A stretch of 64,000 nucleotides of DNA from Constrictibacter sp. MBR-5 (lineage in GTDB: Bacteria > Pseudomonadota > Alphaproteobacteria > JAJUGE01). This document shows, piece after piece, positions 1 to 11,604 of this stretch (within the stretch, counting starts at the first letter, position 1; every line of letters starts with the position of its first letter). The stretch is from the NCBI RefSeq assembly GCF_040549485.1, contig NZ_JBEPTK010000021.1, positions 1-64,000 of the forward strand, given 5' to 3'. Position numbers and translations under genes: made by a program. A model generated the notes under the pieces. That model saw only the letters and a program-made list of their open reading frames with translations. It did not search any database and was not told the origin of the DNA.

Positions 1-79
1 ATCATCCGGGCCCTCCGCAACACGCGTCGGGCCCAGCCTATCGGCTGGGGCAGAAATCAATCGGCGACCGGGTCAGTTT

Positions 80-744
80 TCATGCGGCGGCTACACTGTC
101 GGGATCGGTGCGCGAGATCTTCGTGTCTTTGACGGCCGGCTCCCGCTCCCTGCGCTGCAGCGGCTTCTGGCCGTGGGCGGCCCGCTCGGCCTCGCCGCCG
201 CGTCGAGATCGTCCCAGTAATCGGCGGTGCTCTTGGCGCGCGGTTCCCAGTCGAAGCGGTTCTTGTTGGCGTTCGCCTTCAGATGGGTGGAGTCGGTGTA
301 GAGCACCCGCCCGTCGACCAGGCCGTGCGAGATCGCCTGTTCGACGATCGCCTCGAAGATGGCCCGGGGAACACCGTCCTCCTGGAAGCGGCGCCGGCGG
401 TTCTGGCTGATCGTCGAGGCGTCGAAGACCCGATCGGTGAGCTTCAGGCCCAGGAACCAGCGATAGGCGACATTGACCTCGATCTCCCGCACCAGCTGGC
501 GCTCGGAGCGGATGCCGAACAGATAGCCGACGAACAGCGCCTTGAACATCAAGGTCGGATCCAGCGGCGGCCGGCCGTTGTCGGCGCAATAGAGCCCGGC
601 GACGCGCTCGTGGATGAACGAAAAGTCGATCACAGCCTCGATCTTGCGAAGCAGGTGATCCTTCGGAACCAACTCCTCGAGCGTCACCATCTCGAGCGTC
701 GTCTGCTCCGGCGAGGGCTTCTTGAGCATCAATTCTTGAATCAC
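80..744 (-). pseudogene. IS1182-family transposase, 5' part, frameshifted and truncated
   Basis: The reading frame from 744 has the N-terminal half of IS1182-type DDE transposases: a start near MIQELMLKKPSPEQTTLEMV, the segment LVPKDHLLRKIEAVIDFSF, and the block YTDSTHLKANANKNRF. Around position 200 the reading shifts frame; the correct continuation (QKPLQRREREPAVKDTK, then TDPDS) lies in the frame ending at 80. Family members continue past DPDS into the catalytic core, but here it stops, so the C-terminal half is gone. It is a dead remnant. The first 80 bases of the window are unrelated to the transposase and hold nothing I recognise. Confidence 0.85.
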
Positions 745-783
745 AAAGGCCCGGCTACCGCCAGGCCTTTGTCAGCAGTCTGA

Positions 784-813
784 GCCGGGCACCCGACAGG
801 GGTGCCCGGCTTT
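784..813 (+). terminator. GC-rich hairpin with short T tract
   Basis: A perfect 11-bp stem (GCCGGGCACCC at 784-794 with GGGTGCCCGGC at 800-810) encloses a 5-base loop and is followed by TTT. It fits an intrinsic terminator for + strand transcription, lying between the IS1182 remnant and the next gene group. The T run is short, so termination strength is uncertain. Confidence 0.5.
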
Positions 814-948
814 CGCCACATCCACGTCGTGTCTCTGCTGGATGCCCCATGTTGGCGCGACGGCCGAATCCAGGGTGTAGTCAGTGACAGAACAACAGGA
901 CACGCAGATGATGAACTGGAACGAAATGGGCCCTAAGTGGATTTCGCT

Positions 949-1035
949 ATGGGGATTGGCTGGATCGCATGGATCCTGATTCTTGTTATCGTGGTTTTGA
1001 CCATAGCCGCCTTCGCGAAATATCTTCGGAAATGA
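949..1035 (+). CDS. tiny single-helix membrane protein, copy 1
   Basis: A 28-residue peptide (32 if a GTG at 937 is used). It has a short polar start, one hydrophobic helix (WIAWILILVIVVLTIAAF) and a basic end, AKYLRK. Three other proteins of the same plan occur at 14749, 39324 and 48997. The N-terminal Met-rich part appears to sit in another frame (ATG ATG at 908), so this copy may have lost its original start through a small indel. It precedes DUF302 and a VTT-domain gene, as copy 2 follows a VTT gene. No function is known; a membrane-anchored metal-related role is inferred from context. Confidence 0.55.
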   Translation: MGIGWIAWILILVIVVLTIAAFAKYLRK

Positions 1036-1051
1036 GCGAAAAGACTTCTGA

Positions 1052-1438
1052 ATGACCTATACAATCAATCGAATGATGTCCGGCGCGGCTATCGACGACG
1101 TCGACGCGCGTGCGCGAAAAGCGCTTTCGGAGCACGGCTTCGGCGTGCTGACCGAGATCGACGTCAAGGCGACGATGAAAAAGCAGCTCGACGTCGAGCT
1201 GCCGGCCTATCGCATTCTCGGCGCCTGCAACCCGAAGATGGCGCATCAGGCAATCGAAATCGAGCCGCGGGTCGGTGCGATGCTGCCCTGCAACGTCATC
1301 CTGCGCGAAGTCGAGGGTGGTGTTGATGTCAGCGCCATCGACCCGGTGGCGTCGATGCAGGCTATCGAAAACGCTCAACTGATGGCCGTCGCGGGCCAGG
1401 TCCGCGAGCTGCTGGCGAAGGCCGTAGAGGCGATCTGA
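1052..1438 (+). CDS. DUF302 domain protein
   Basis: A 128-residue protein that is essentially one DUF302 domain: a ferredoxin-like alpha/beta fold with the conserved centre YRILGACNPKMAHQAIE and the following GAMLPCNV. No signal peptide is seen, so it is probably cytoplasmic. DUF302 proteins have no established biochemical role, but they are often found beside metal or redox-stress genes. The gene ends one base before the VTT-domain gene at 1440, with the permease start overlapping after that, so 1052-3424 is probably one transcript. Confidence 0.85.
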   Translation: MTYTINRMMSGAAIDDVDARARKALSEHGFGVLTEIDVKATMKKQLDVELPAYRILGACNPKMAHQAIEIEPRVGAMLPCNVILREVEGGVDVSAIDPVASMQAIENAQLMAVAGQVRELLAKAVEAI

Positions 1439-1439
1439 G

Positions 1440-2111
1440 ATGAGCCTGCGCGCCGCCACACTCGGAGGCCTGGCGATCTTCGGGATCGTCCTGCTCGGCG
1501 TTTGGCAGATCGCGCCATCGGTCTTCACCGAGGCACGTGGACTGATGGACGGTGAACGTCTCGATATGCTGGTGGCGCGCGCTGGCTTCTGGGGGCCCGT
1601 TGTGATCGTCACGCTGATGACCGTCGCAGTCGTTGCGAGCCCGATCCCGAGCGCGCCGATTGCGCTGGCCGCCGGGGCTGCCTACGGACATCTCTGGGGC
1701 ACAGTGCAGGTCGTGATCGGCGCAGAGCTTGGGGCGCTGATCGCGTTCGGCCTGGCACGAGTTCTGGGGCATGATGTATTGCGACGGGTGTTCGGTGATC
1801 GGATGGACGCCGGTCTGCTCGGGTCGCAGACCGCGTTGACGGCGACGGTTTTTGCCAGCCGCCTGATGCCCTTCGTGTCCTTCGACATGATCAGCTACGC
1901 AGCCGGACTCAGCCGACTGCATGCTTGGCGTTTCGCGCTTGCGACACTGGCTGGCATCGTTCCGGCGAGCTTCCTGCTCGCCCATTTCGGCGGGGAGGCG
2001 GTCAGCGGGGACCTCGGGCGGGCGACATGGGCGGTGCTTGGCCTCGGCCTGGTCACAGGATTGCCGCTGCTCTGGATCGCGACCCGACGCAAAACCAAGA
2101 AGGAATCCTGA
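1440..2111 (+). CDS. TVP38/TMEM64 (VTT/DedA-like) membrane protein
   Basis: A 223-residue integral membrane protein of the VTT superfamily. Diagnostic segments are SPIPSAPIALAAGAAYGHLWG, near residues 67-87, and the later FASRLMPFVSFDMISYAAGL. About six membrane helices are visible, including a re-entrant-like pair. Members act as lipid scramblases or proton-coupled transporters; the substrate here is unknown. A second copy with near-identical signature segments lies at 14008, and each copy has a tiny one-helix protein gene close by. The stop codon overlaps the ATG of the APC permease by one base, which suggests translational coupling. Confidence 0.85.
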   Translation: MSLRAATLGGLAIFGIVLLGVWQIAPSVFTEARGLMDGERLDMLVARAGFWGPVVIVTLMTVAVVASPIPSAPIALAAGAAYGHLWGTVQVVIGAELGALIAFGLARVLGHDVLRRVFGDRMDAGLLGSQTALTATVFASRLMPFVSFDMISYAAGLSRLHAWRFALATLAGIVPASFLLAHFGGEAVSGDLGRATWAVLGLGLVTGLPLLWIATRRKTKKES

Positions 2112-3424
2112 TGGCGGCCGCCTACAAGAAAAACAGCATCACATTGCCGGGCGCAGTGGCCATGGGCACCGGTGTGATGATCGGCGCGGGTATCTTCGCG
2201 CTGACAGGACAGATCGTCGAACTGGCCGGGCCGCTCTTCCCGCTGTCTTTTGTCGTCGGTGCAATCGTGACCGCGTTCAGCGCCTACACCTACATCAAGA
2301 TGTCTAACGCGTTTCCGTCTGCGGGCGGCATCGGGATGATCCTGACGAAAGCCTACGGGCCGGTGACGATCGCGGCGGGCGCTTCACTCCTGATGGCGTT
2401 GTCGATGGTCATCAACGAAAGTCTCGTCGCGCGCACCTTCGGGACTTACACGCTGCGGGCGTTCGGCGGCGATCCTGACAGCGTTCTGGTTCCGGTTCTG
2501 GGCGTCGGGCTGATCGTCATTGCCTATCTCGTGAACGTCTCCGGCAACCGTTCGGTAGGGCTGTTGTCCATCATCATGGCCGTACTCAAGGTCGGCGGCA
2601 TCGCGCTGTTCGGGGTGGCCGGTCTCTGGGCAAGTGGGATCTCGTTCGAGGCCACGGGCGGAGACCTGGGCACAACCGGCTTCGTGGCGTCCGTCGCGCT
2701 GTCGATCCTCGCTTTCAAGGGTTTCACCACGATCACCAACAGCGGTGCCGAACTCACCGAGCCACATAAAAACGTGGGCCGGGCCATTGTCCTGTCCATT
2801 GCGATCTGCGCGGTCGTCTATCTGCTTGTCGCCTTCGCGGTCGGATCCAGCCTACCGCTCGACCGCATCGTGGCGGCGAAGGACTACGCGCTGGCCGAGG
2901 CGGCCCAGCCCGCCCTCGGGCAAACTGGCTTCTATCTGACGGTGGCGCTCGCGCTGGTGGCCACGGCGTCGGGCCTGATCGCCAGCGTGTTCGCGGTCTC
3001 GCGGATGCTGGCGATGCTGACCGAGATGAAGATGATTCCGCACAGTCATTTCGGGATGCCGGGCACGATCAAGGACCATACGCTCGTCTACACCGTCGTG
3101 ATCGCAGGCTTCCTGACGGTCTTCTTCGACCTCAGCCGGATCGCCTCGCTTGGCGCCTTCTTCTATCTGGTGATGGACATGATCATCCACTTGGGCGTGT
3201 TCCGGCATCTGCGCGAGGAGATCGGCGCACGTGGCTGGGTGCTGCTGGCGGCCATCGCGCTCGATGCCGTGGTGCTGGCTGCCTTCGCCGCGATGAAGTG
3301 GCAGTCCGACCCGCTGATCGTCGTGATCGGCCTCGTCGGCATGGCGCTGGCCTTCCTGTTCGTGCGGGTGTTCCTTGCGCGCAATCCTGTCAGCGAAGGC
3401 GATCACGACCACCATCGAAAGTGA
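2111..3424 (+). CDS. APC-superfamily amino acid permease-like transporter
   Basis: A 437-residue polytopic protein starting at the ATG that overlaps the previous stop codon; the longer upstream reading is out of context. The first helix carries the APC signature GVMIGAGIFALTG, and about 12 membrane helices follow. The region around IVELAGPLFPLSF and the helix-6 segment AFKGFTTITNSGAE fit the amino acid/polyamine/organocation superfamily. The C-terminus is His-rich (GDHDHHRK). Substrate is not deducible. It sits between the VTT gene and a copper ATPase, so it may serve metal-stress physiology, but that is only context. Confidence 0.8.
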   Translation: MAAAYKKNSITLPGAVAMGTGVMIGAGIFALTGQIVELAGPLFPLSFVVGAIVTAFSAYTYIKMSNAFPSAGGIGMILTKAYGPVTIAAGASLLMALSMVINESLVARTFGTYTLRAFGGDPDSVLVPVLGVGLIVIAYLVNVSGNRSVGLLSIIMAVLKVGGIALFGVAGLWASGISFEATGGDLGTTGFVASVALSILAFKGFTTITNSGAELTEPHKNVGRAIVLSIAICAVVYLLVAFAVGSSLPLDRIVAAKDYALAEAAQPALGQTGFYLTVALALVATASGLIASVFAVSRMLAMLTEMKMIPHSHFGMPGTIKDHTLVYTVVIAGFLTVFFDLSRIASLGAFFYLVMDMIIHLGVFRHLREEIGARGWVLLAAIALDAVVLAAFAAMKWQSDPLIVVIGLVGMALAFLFVRVFLARNPVSEGDHDHHRK

Positions 3425-3425
3425 C

Positions 3426-3456
3426 TTGAGCTTCCAGTCGCTGGAGGCGTGAAACT
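3426..3456 (+). promoter_or_regulatory. CueR-type operator/promoter for the ATPase at 3485
   Basis: A -35-like TTGAGC (3426-3431) is followed by 19 bp containing the dyad TTCCAGTCGCTGGAG (3432-3446) and a weak -10 position (GAAACT, 3451-3456). The 19-bp spacer and TTCCAG-N3-CTGGAA dyad are hallmarks of copper-responsive MerR/CueR promoters. Two further sites of the same type flank cueR near 51600, making that regulator the likely activator in trans. Confidence 0.6.
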
Positions 3457-3484
3457 GCGACAGAACCAGAAAGGTTCACACACC

Positions 3485-5818
<2,334 letters not shown>

Positions 5819-5828
5819 GGGAACGACC

Positions 5829-6440
5829 ATGGCTGAAGAACCGAGCCGCTGGGAAAACGTCTACCAGAGCAAGGAAGAGGCCGAGACGAGCTGGTACGAG
5901 GATCGTCCGCAGGTCTCGCTCGACCTGATCGCCGCGACAGGGGTAACCATCGACGCCGCCATCATCGATGTCGGCGCGGGGGCGTCGCGGCTGGTGGATT
6001 GCCTGCTGGAACAGGGCTTCCGTCGGATCACTGTGCTGGACCTGTCTGGCACTGCGCTGGCAAAGGCCCGCGCCCGACTGTCTGACGATGTGCCCGTCGA
6101 TTGGGTCGTGGCCAACGTCCTCGACTGGCAACCGTCAGTGCACTTCGATGTCTGGCATGACCGGGCTGCGTTCCATTTCCTGACCGACGCGCCCGACCAA
6201 GACGCCTATCTGCGGGTCATGGACCAGGCTCTTGTCCCGGGTGGCCATGCCATCATCGGCACGTTTGCGCCGGATGGCCCAGAAAAATGCAGCGGCCTAC
6301 CGGTCGCCCGCTATGACGCGACCCTTCTCGCGGAACGGCTGGGCCCGGGCTACCGGCTGATCCAGTCCTTGATGCACGATCACGTGACGCCTTGGGGCAG
6401 CGTGCAGCGGTTCCATTTCGGCCTGTTCAGAAAGATCTGA
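5829..6440 (+). CDS. class I SAM-dependent methyltransferase
   Basis: A 203-residue Rossmann-type methyltransferase. SAM motif I is IIDVGAGASRLVD; the motif II region is VLDLSGTALAKAR, and DVWHDRAAFHFL follows. N-terminal WENVYQSKEEAETSWYE is typical of small thiopurine/trans-aconitate-like methyltransferases. The acceptor is not identifiable. It starts 10 bases after the copper ATPase stop and is probably cotranscribed; such methyltransferases often follow metal ATPases, which suggests modification of a metal(loid) or a stress metabolite, but this is inference. Confidence 0.82.
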   Translation: MAEEPSRWENVYQSKEEAETSWYEDRPQVSLDLIAATGVTIDAAIIDVGAGASRLVDCLLEQGFRRITVLDLSGTALAKARARLSDDVPVDWVVANVLDWQPSVHFDVWHDRAAFHFLTDAPDQDAYLRVMDQALVPGGHAIIGTFAPDGPEKCSGLPVARYDATLLAERLGPGYRLIQSLMHDHVTPWGSVQRFHFGLFRKI

Positions 6441-6483
6441 TCCATCCGACCAGCTCTTTGCCCGACCTGCCAGAGCCGGATCT

Positions 6484-7803
6484 TCAGGCCAGCCTCGACC
6501 ACTGCGGATGCAGATCGTCGACAATGACGGGATGGGCGTGCCCCCGAGCGTGATTCCCCTCGCGCAAATGCGGATGATCGGGCGGCAGATTTTCATGGCG
6601 ATGCGAGACCGGTTCTTCTCCCGCCGCAGGCCAGACGGCCAGGGCCAGCGCGACCGACGCGGCGGCGATCATTGCCAACACGGCGAATGTCGGCCCCATG
6701 CCTACGCGCGCGCCGAGCCAGCCCGCCAGCGGGTAGGTGATCAGCCAGCATCCATGCGACAATGCGAACTGCGCGGCAAAAACCGCTGGCCGATCTTCAG
6801 GCAAGGCCGAGCGGCGCAACAGCCGCCCTGAGGGAGTCTGCACGACCGAATAGCCGAGGCCCAGAATGACCCACAGCGCCATCAACGCCGGAAGCCCGGC
6901 CGTTATGAGAAATGGCCCGGCGATCAGCCCCGCCGCCAGCACCGCAGCCCCCGCCAGCATCACCGGACGGTCGGGCACGCGGTCGAGCAGGCGCGGCAGG
7001 GTCAGCGCCGCCAGCATCGACCCGCCCCCGAAGGCCGCCAGCGCCAAGGCGACCTGCGACTGCCCAAGGCCCAGACCGGCCTGCACGATCACCACCGTAT
7101 TCACGATCACCATGGCACCGGCCGCGGCAACGGCAAGATTCAGCGCCAACAGGCCGCGCAGCCGCGGCGTCGCCAGATAGAGGCGGATACCGCGCGTCGT
7201 GCGGTCCCAGATCCCGCGCGGGACTCCCGGCTTCGGGCTGGGCAGCACGACCGAGACCACCAGCACCGCCGAGGCAAGGAAGCCCACGACCGTGCCCCCG
7301 AACAGCGCGGGGAAACTCACCACTGTCAACAAGGCCGCCGCCAGCATCGGCGAGATCAGGTTCTCCAGATCATAGGCCAGGCGCGACAGCGACAAGGCCC
7401 GGGTATAGTCCTTCTCGTCGGGCAGAATGTCGGGGATGGTGGCCTGGAAAGTCGGCGTGAACCCAGCCGACGCCGCCTGCAACAGGAAGATCAACACATA
7501 GACTTGCCAGACCCCGGTCACGAAAGGCAAGGCGAGCGCGACCCCAGCGCGGATCAGATCCAGCGCGACCAGCATCCCGCGGCGCGGCAGACGTTCGGCA
7601 AAGGCCGCTGCGATCGGGGCCAGCACGACATAGGCCACCATCTTGATCGCCAGAGCGGTACCCAGCACCAGCCCCGCTTCCGCCCCCGCCAGATCATACG
7701 CCAGCAGGCCGAGGGCCACCGTCGCAAGGCCGGTTCCCACGAGCGCGATGACCTGCGCCGCAAACAGGTGGCGATAGGTGCGGTTTGCGAGCAATCGGAG
7801 CAT
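6484..7803 (-). CDS. MFS efflux transporter (intact copy)
   Basis: A 439-residue major facilitator with about 12 helices. The loop FAERLPRRGMLVALDLIRAG between helices 2 and 3 matches the MFS signature region of drug/metal efflux proteins. The C-terminus is His-rich (VSHRHENLPPDHPHLREGNHARGHAH), a feature common in metal-linked transporters. It is the last gene of a minus-strand group, MerR fragment, YnfA, MFS, and converges with the methyltransferase. A second copy of the group at 29721-30938 keeps only the first 142 codons of this gene. Confidence 0.88.
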   Translation of the reverse strand: MLRLLANRTYRHLFAAQVIALVGTGLATVALGLLAYDLAGAEAGLVLGTALAIKMVAYVVLAPIAAAFAERLPRRGMLVALDLIRAGVALALPFVTGVWQVYVLIFLLQAASAGFTPTFQATIPDILPDEKDYTRALSLSRLAYDLENLISPMLAAALLTVVSFPALFGGTVVGFLASAVLVVSVVLPSPKPGVPRGIWDRTTRGIRLYLATPRLRGLLALNLAVAAAGAMVIVNTVVIVQAGLGLGQSQVALALAAFGGGSMLAALTLPRLLDRVPDRPVMLAGAAVLAAGLIAGPFLITAGLPALMALWVILGLGYSVVQTPSGRLLRRSALPEDRPAVFAAQFALSHGCWLITYPLAGWLGARVGMGPTFAVLAMIAAASVALALAVWPAAGEEPVSHRHENLPPDHPHLREGNHARGHAHPVIVDDLHPQWSRLA

Positions 7804-7815
7804 GACGTGAACCTT

Positions 7816-8151
7816 TCAGGCGGTGCGTGGCGCAAGCAGGATGAAGCCGGCACCGAGGAGGCAGAAGATCGCGCCGGTCAGGTCCCAGGGATCCGGCCGT
7901 TGTCCCTCGATCGCCCAGAGCCAAACCAGGGAGGCCGCAATGTAGACCCCGCCGTAAGCTGCGTAGGCGCGACCAGCGAAGTCGGACGGGGCAAGTGTCA
8001 ATAGCCAGGCAAAGGCCGCAAGCGAAACGAGGCCGGGCAGCAGCCACAGCGCCGAGGCCCCGAGCCGCATCCACGCCCAGACGGCAAAGCATCCGGCAAT
8101 TTCGGCAAGCGCCGCGGCGGCATAGACCGCAAAGGTCGGAAGCGCGGTCAT
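7816..8151 (-). CDS. YnfA family (UPF0060) small membrane protein, copy 1
   Basis: A 111-residue protein with four membrane helices, matching the YnfA/UPF0060 family, which resembles small multidrug resistance transporters. Conserved segments include [17 protein letters not shown], near the N-terminus, and [20 protein letters not shown] with an acidic residue after it (EGQRPD). Spacing to the MFS gene is 12 bases, so both are cotranscribed on the minus strand. Copy 2 is at 30160. Substrate is unknown; linkage to a MerR regulator suggests metal or toxic-ion stress. Confidence 0.85.
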   Translation of the reverse strand: MTALPTFAVYAAAALAEIAGCFAVWAWMRLGASALWLLPGLVSLAAFAWLLTLAPSDFAGRAYAAYGGVYIAASLVWLWAIEGQRPDPWDLTGAIFCLLGAGFILLAPRTA

Positions 8152-8184
8152 GTCGCCGCCCCCGAGCCGGGCTCGGGACGATGG

Positions 8185-8498
8185 TCATCGGCGCAAAAGC
8201 GCATGGTCGCTCAGCACCTCGATCACCCTGCAATCCGCGATCGTACCCTGGGCGCATTGCATGATCATCCGCTCAAGTTCAGCCTTCAACGCCGTCAGCC
8301 GCGCGATGCGCGCCTTCACGGCGGCAAGCTGTTCCTTTGCGATGATGTCCGCAGCGGCGCAGGACTGGTCGGGCCTGTCGGCGAGGCTGAGCAGGTCGCG
8401 GATGGCCTCGAGCGGAAATCCGAGATCACGCGCCTGGCGGATGAAAGCAAGCCGGTCGAGCGCCTTTGCCCCGTAGAGCCGCTGGTTCCCGGCGCTGC
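8185..8498 (-). pseudogene. MerR-family regulator, C-terminal remnant
   Basis: This is the C-terminal part of the MerR protein that is intact at 30492-30938. The shared region starts at [19 protein letters not shown] and runs through the dimerisation helix and [20 protein letters not shown]. The DNA-binding helix-turn-helix has been replaced by an IS630 remnant exactly at 8498/8499. A one-base length difference (GCGCAAAAGCGC here, GCGCACAGCGC in the other copy) also changes the C-terminus. It cannot bind DNA. Confidence 0.85.
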
Positions 8499-9241
8499 AT
8501 GTTGCGGCCGATGACGGTGCCGTCGAGGACATTGAGGGCGGCGAAGAGCGTGGTGGTGCCATGGCGTTTGTCGTCGTGGGTCATGGTGCCGGCGCGTCCC
8601 TTCTTCATGGGCAGGCCGGGCTGGGTGCGGTCGAGGGCCTGGATCTGGCTCTTCTCGTCGACCGAGAGGACGATTGCGTGGGCCGGCGGGTCGAGATACA
8701 GGCCGACCACGTCGCGCAGCTTCTCGACGAACTGCGGGTCGTTGGAGAGCTTGAACCGCTCGACCCGGTGCGGCCGCAGGCCATGGGCACGCCAGATGCG
8801 CTGGACCGAGGAAACGCTGATGCCGGCGGCCTTCGCCATCATCGCGGCCGTCCAGTGTGTCGTCTCGACCGGGGGATCGGTCAGGGTGAGTGCGACCACA
8901 CGCTCCGCCACCTCCGGTCCGAGCGGCGGGATGCGCGACGGCCGCGTTCTGTCGCGCAGCAGGCCGTCCACCCCTTCGGCCATGAACTGCTCCTGCCAGC
9001 GCCAGACGCGGGCTTCGACTTGCCCGTGCGGCGCATGATCTCGACGGTTCCCGCGCCGTCGGCCGTCGCCAGAATGATGCCTGCCCGCCAGACGTGCTTC
9101 TGCGGGCTGTTCCGATCCGCGACGACCGCTTCCAATCGGGCACGGTCTGCGGCACTTACCTCGACGGTGATACCTTCGCGCATCCCGCCGAGACTCGCAC
9201 ACGCGAAGCGGTCAGGGAATCTTCTGTTAGGTTCTAACCAC
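8499..9241 (-). mobile_element. IS630-family element remnant
   Basis: Two overlapping frames together give an IS630-type transposase. The N-terminal helix-turn-helix part starts at 9183 (MREGITVEVSAADRARLEAV). It shifts frame near 9015 into the segment with GLLRDRTRPSRIPPL, SVDEKSQIQALDRTQPGLP and LFAALNVLDGTVIGRNMQR. The C-terminal third with the last catalytic acid is missing at the junction with the MerR fragment. The element is therefore both frameshifted and truncated. Confidence 0.85.
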
Positions 9242-9440
9242 TAGCTTAACTGTGTCCACGGAACCGGCAGCAGGCCATACGCCGAGGCGTAAGAAATGTG
9301 GACGCGCGCCGTTCCTTCAGCCATCGCCGCGACGCGCCAGGCGATCGCGGCGTCATTTTGTGGTCTCCTGCGATCAAGAGTGGGAGTTCTGTTGCCGCCG
9401 GAAGATCGAACTGCGCTGCCCGATCTGGAGAACTGCTACA

Positions 9441-10382
9441 ATGAAACCTATCGTCACATTGACCCTGAACCCGTCGGTAGATGGCGCCGCGGAGGCCGAT
9501 GTCGTCCGTCCGGTCCGCAAGATCCGAACATCGAACGAACGATACGATCCGGGCGGAGGCGGCATCAATGTGGCGCGGGTCGTTCGGGAACTCGGCGGCT
9601 CTCCGCTTGCGATCTATCTCGCCGGCGGCGTGACCGGCGGTGTGCTCGACGACCTGCTCGACGTTGCGGCGGTGGCCCGACGGCGCGTGTCGATCCAGGA
9701 TCACACCCGCGTCAGCCACGCCGTCTACGAGCGTTCGAGCGGTCAGGAATACCGGTTCGTACCTGCCGGCCCCCTGGTCCAGGAATCGGAATGGCGGGCG
9801 TTCCTGGCGTCGATCGAGGATCTCGACTGCGACTATCTCGTTGCGAGCGGGAGTCTGCCACGCGGTGCCCCCGAGGATCTCTACGCCACCGTCGCTGACA
9901 TGGCGCGCCGTAAAGGGGCCAAGCTAGTGCTCGACACTTCGGGGATGGCGCTTCGCGCCGGGATCACGCGCGGCGTCTATCTGCTGAAGCCAAGTCTCGG
10001 CGAACTCGAGACCTTGCTCGGTCGAAAACTTCCCGATCCGGCGGCGCAGGAGGCGGCGGCGCAAGAACTGGTCAGTTCGGGTGCTGCCGAACTGGTGGCG
10101 TTGACCCTGGGCCGCGATGGCGCACTGCTCGCGACGAGCGAGGGTACGCTGCGCCTGGGTGCGCTCGATGTCGTCGTAAAAAGTGCGGTCGGCGCCGGAG
10201 ACAGCTTCGTGGCGGCCATGACCCTCGGTCTCGCCCAAGGGCGCTCGGCAGAAGATGCGTTCGGCTATGGGATGGCGGCAGGTGCTGCGGCCGTCTTGTC
10301 GGCCGGTACCGGCTTGTGCCATCGGGAGGACGTCGAGCGTCTCTACGGAGAGCTGAAATGCCGGATGCCGGCTGGCCGATAA
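9441..10382 (+). CDS. pfkB: PfkB-type 6-phosphofructokinase / hexose-phosphate kinase
   Basis: A 313-residue ribokinase-family sugar kinase very close in pattern to E. coli PfkB. It begins VTLTLNPSVDGAAEAD, has the substrate-binding FEPGGGG-like motif (YDPGGGGINVARVVRELGG), the central SGSLPRGAP, and the ATP/anion-hole motif VGAGDSFVAAM with the catalytic Asp. It would phosphorylate fructose 6-phosphate in glycolysis. The start at 9441 gives the family N-terminus; 63 upstream codons look like non-coding sequence. Type II GAPDH and glucan phosphorylase lie about 10 kb downstream, suggesting parts of one carbohydrate-breakdown set separated by insertions. Confidence 0.88.
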   Translation: MKPIVTLTLNPSVDGAAEADVVRPVRKIRTSNERYDPGGGGINVARVVRELGGSPLAIYLAGGVTGGVLDDLLDVAAVARRRVSIQDHTRVSHAVYERSSGQEYRFVPAGPLVQESEWRAFLASIEDLDCDYLVASGSLPRGAPEDLYATVADMARRKGAKLVLDTSGMALRAGITRGVYLLKPSLGELETLLGRKLPDPAAQEAAAQELVSSGAAELVALTLGRDGALLATSEGTLRLGALDVVVKSAVGAGDSFVAAMTLGLAQGRSAEDAFGYGMAAGAAAVLSAGTGLCHREDVERLYGELKCRMPAGR

Positions 10383-10428
10383 GCCGTCACAAGGACCGAA
10401 CGGCCGGTGGTTGGGCGAGAAGTGATTA

Positions 10429-11479
10429 GAGCGGTTTCCGATCAGTCTGCATCGTATCCTGCTTTGGCGAAGTAGTTCGCGCACTCGGCGGGCGAGTAGA
10501 GGTCTACGATGCGGCCGATGGTGCTCCAGAGACCGTGGATTGTGCGCTCTGCCGCCTTGCGCAGGTGCGCTTTGAGCTTCGAGAAGGCGAGTTCGATCGG
10601 ATTGAAGTCGGGGCTATAGGGCGGCAGGAACAGCAGCTTCGCGCCGGCCGCTTCGATCGCTGCCGCGACGACAGGCGTCTTGTGGCTCGACAGATTGTCC
10701 ATGATCACGGTGTCGCCTGGATGCAGCTCGGGGATGAGCACCTGGCGGATATAGGCGATGAAGGCCTCGCGATTGATCGGGCCGTCGAGCACCATCGGCG
10801 CCATCATGCCGGTGCGCCGCAGGCCTGCAACGAAGGTGGTCGTCTTCCAATGGCCATGTGGCACGCCAGAGCGCAGTCGCTGTCCCCGGCGGCAGCGGCC
10901 GTGTCGACGGGCCATATTCGTCGAGGCCCATGTCTCGTCGATGAACACCAGCCGTTCGGGATCGAGGTCGAGTTGACCTTCGAACCAGTCCCAGCGCCGC
11001 TTCAGGACGTCGGGCCGGTCCTGCTCCGTGGCGTGCGCCGACTTTTTTTGCGCGTGATCCGGTGCCGATCGAAGAAGCGCCACAACGTCCCGATGCCGAC
11101 CGCTACGCCGCGTTCCGCCAACAGCGCCTGGATTTCGACCAGGGTGATGTCGTCGGTCGCCTCGACGCACCCGAGGATGAAGGCGGCATGCGCCTCGATC
11201 CTGGCCGAGCGGCGGTCACCGCCCTGCGGCTTCGCTGCCGGCGTGCCGTGACGAAGCGCCAGTTGCCGCCAGCGGATCGCGCTGGCGGCGCTCACACCGA
11301 AGCGAGTTGCGGCCTGACGGCACGACATCCCGCCTTCGACCGCGGCCACCACCCGATCACGAAGATCCTGCGAAAGTCCTCGACCCATCCATGCCGGCCT
11401 CCCTCACCAGCAAGGATCGTGAATCAGAAAACCACGCTCATGGGAATCCCCTACGATTCACGTCGACCGGAAACCGCTC
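10429..11479. mobile_element. complete IS630-family insertion sequence
   Basis: Terminal inverted repeats GAGCGGTTTCCGATC (from 10429) and the complement of GACCGGAAACCGCTC (ending 11479) bracket the element. A TA dinucleotide flanks each end (10427-10428 and 11480-11481), as expected for IS630/Tc1 insertion. It encodes one transposase in two overlapping frames on the minus strand. Nothing in it looks decayed. Confidence 0.85.
10442..11388 (-). CDS. IS630 transposase, made by programmed frameshift
   Basis: The first frame (11388 to 11002) gives the helix-turn-helix half: MGRGLSQDLRDRVVAAVEGG, then GMSCRQAATRFGVSAASAIRW. The second frame (to 10442) gives the catalytic half with the DDE acids in LVFIDETWAS, VIMDNLSSHK and NPIELAFSKLK. 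The frames meet at a run of seven A on the coding strand (complement of TTTTTTT near 11042-11048), a typical slippery site for this group. The full product is about 315 residues. It is the complete transposase of the element at 10429-11479. Confidence 0.85.
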
Positions 11480-11526
11480 TAGCGCCCACCTCCGCACAGG
11501 GATCATCAAGATTGCTTGAAGCAACA

Positions 11527-11540
11527 TTGACCGAGATCAA
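11527..11540. promoter_or_regulatory. FNR/FixK-like dyad
   Basis: TTGACCGAGATCAA fits the CRP/FNR-family consensus TTGA-N6-TCAA. It lies 64 bases upstream of the small exported protein gene at 11605, in the only non-IS stretch before it. This would link the downstream ECF sigma operon to oxygen or redox state, but a 14-bp match can occur by chance. Confidence 0.3.
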
Positions 11541-11604
11541 TTCGCACCAATCTCCAGTGTGCCAAGATGGGGTTGATGGCCGTTAGCGTCTGCTCGGATA
11601 TGCG

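Noticed and set aside
1-80. Terminal inverted repeat or integrase site at the window start
   Set aside because: The sequence is too short to define an element and shows no matching end inside the window.
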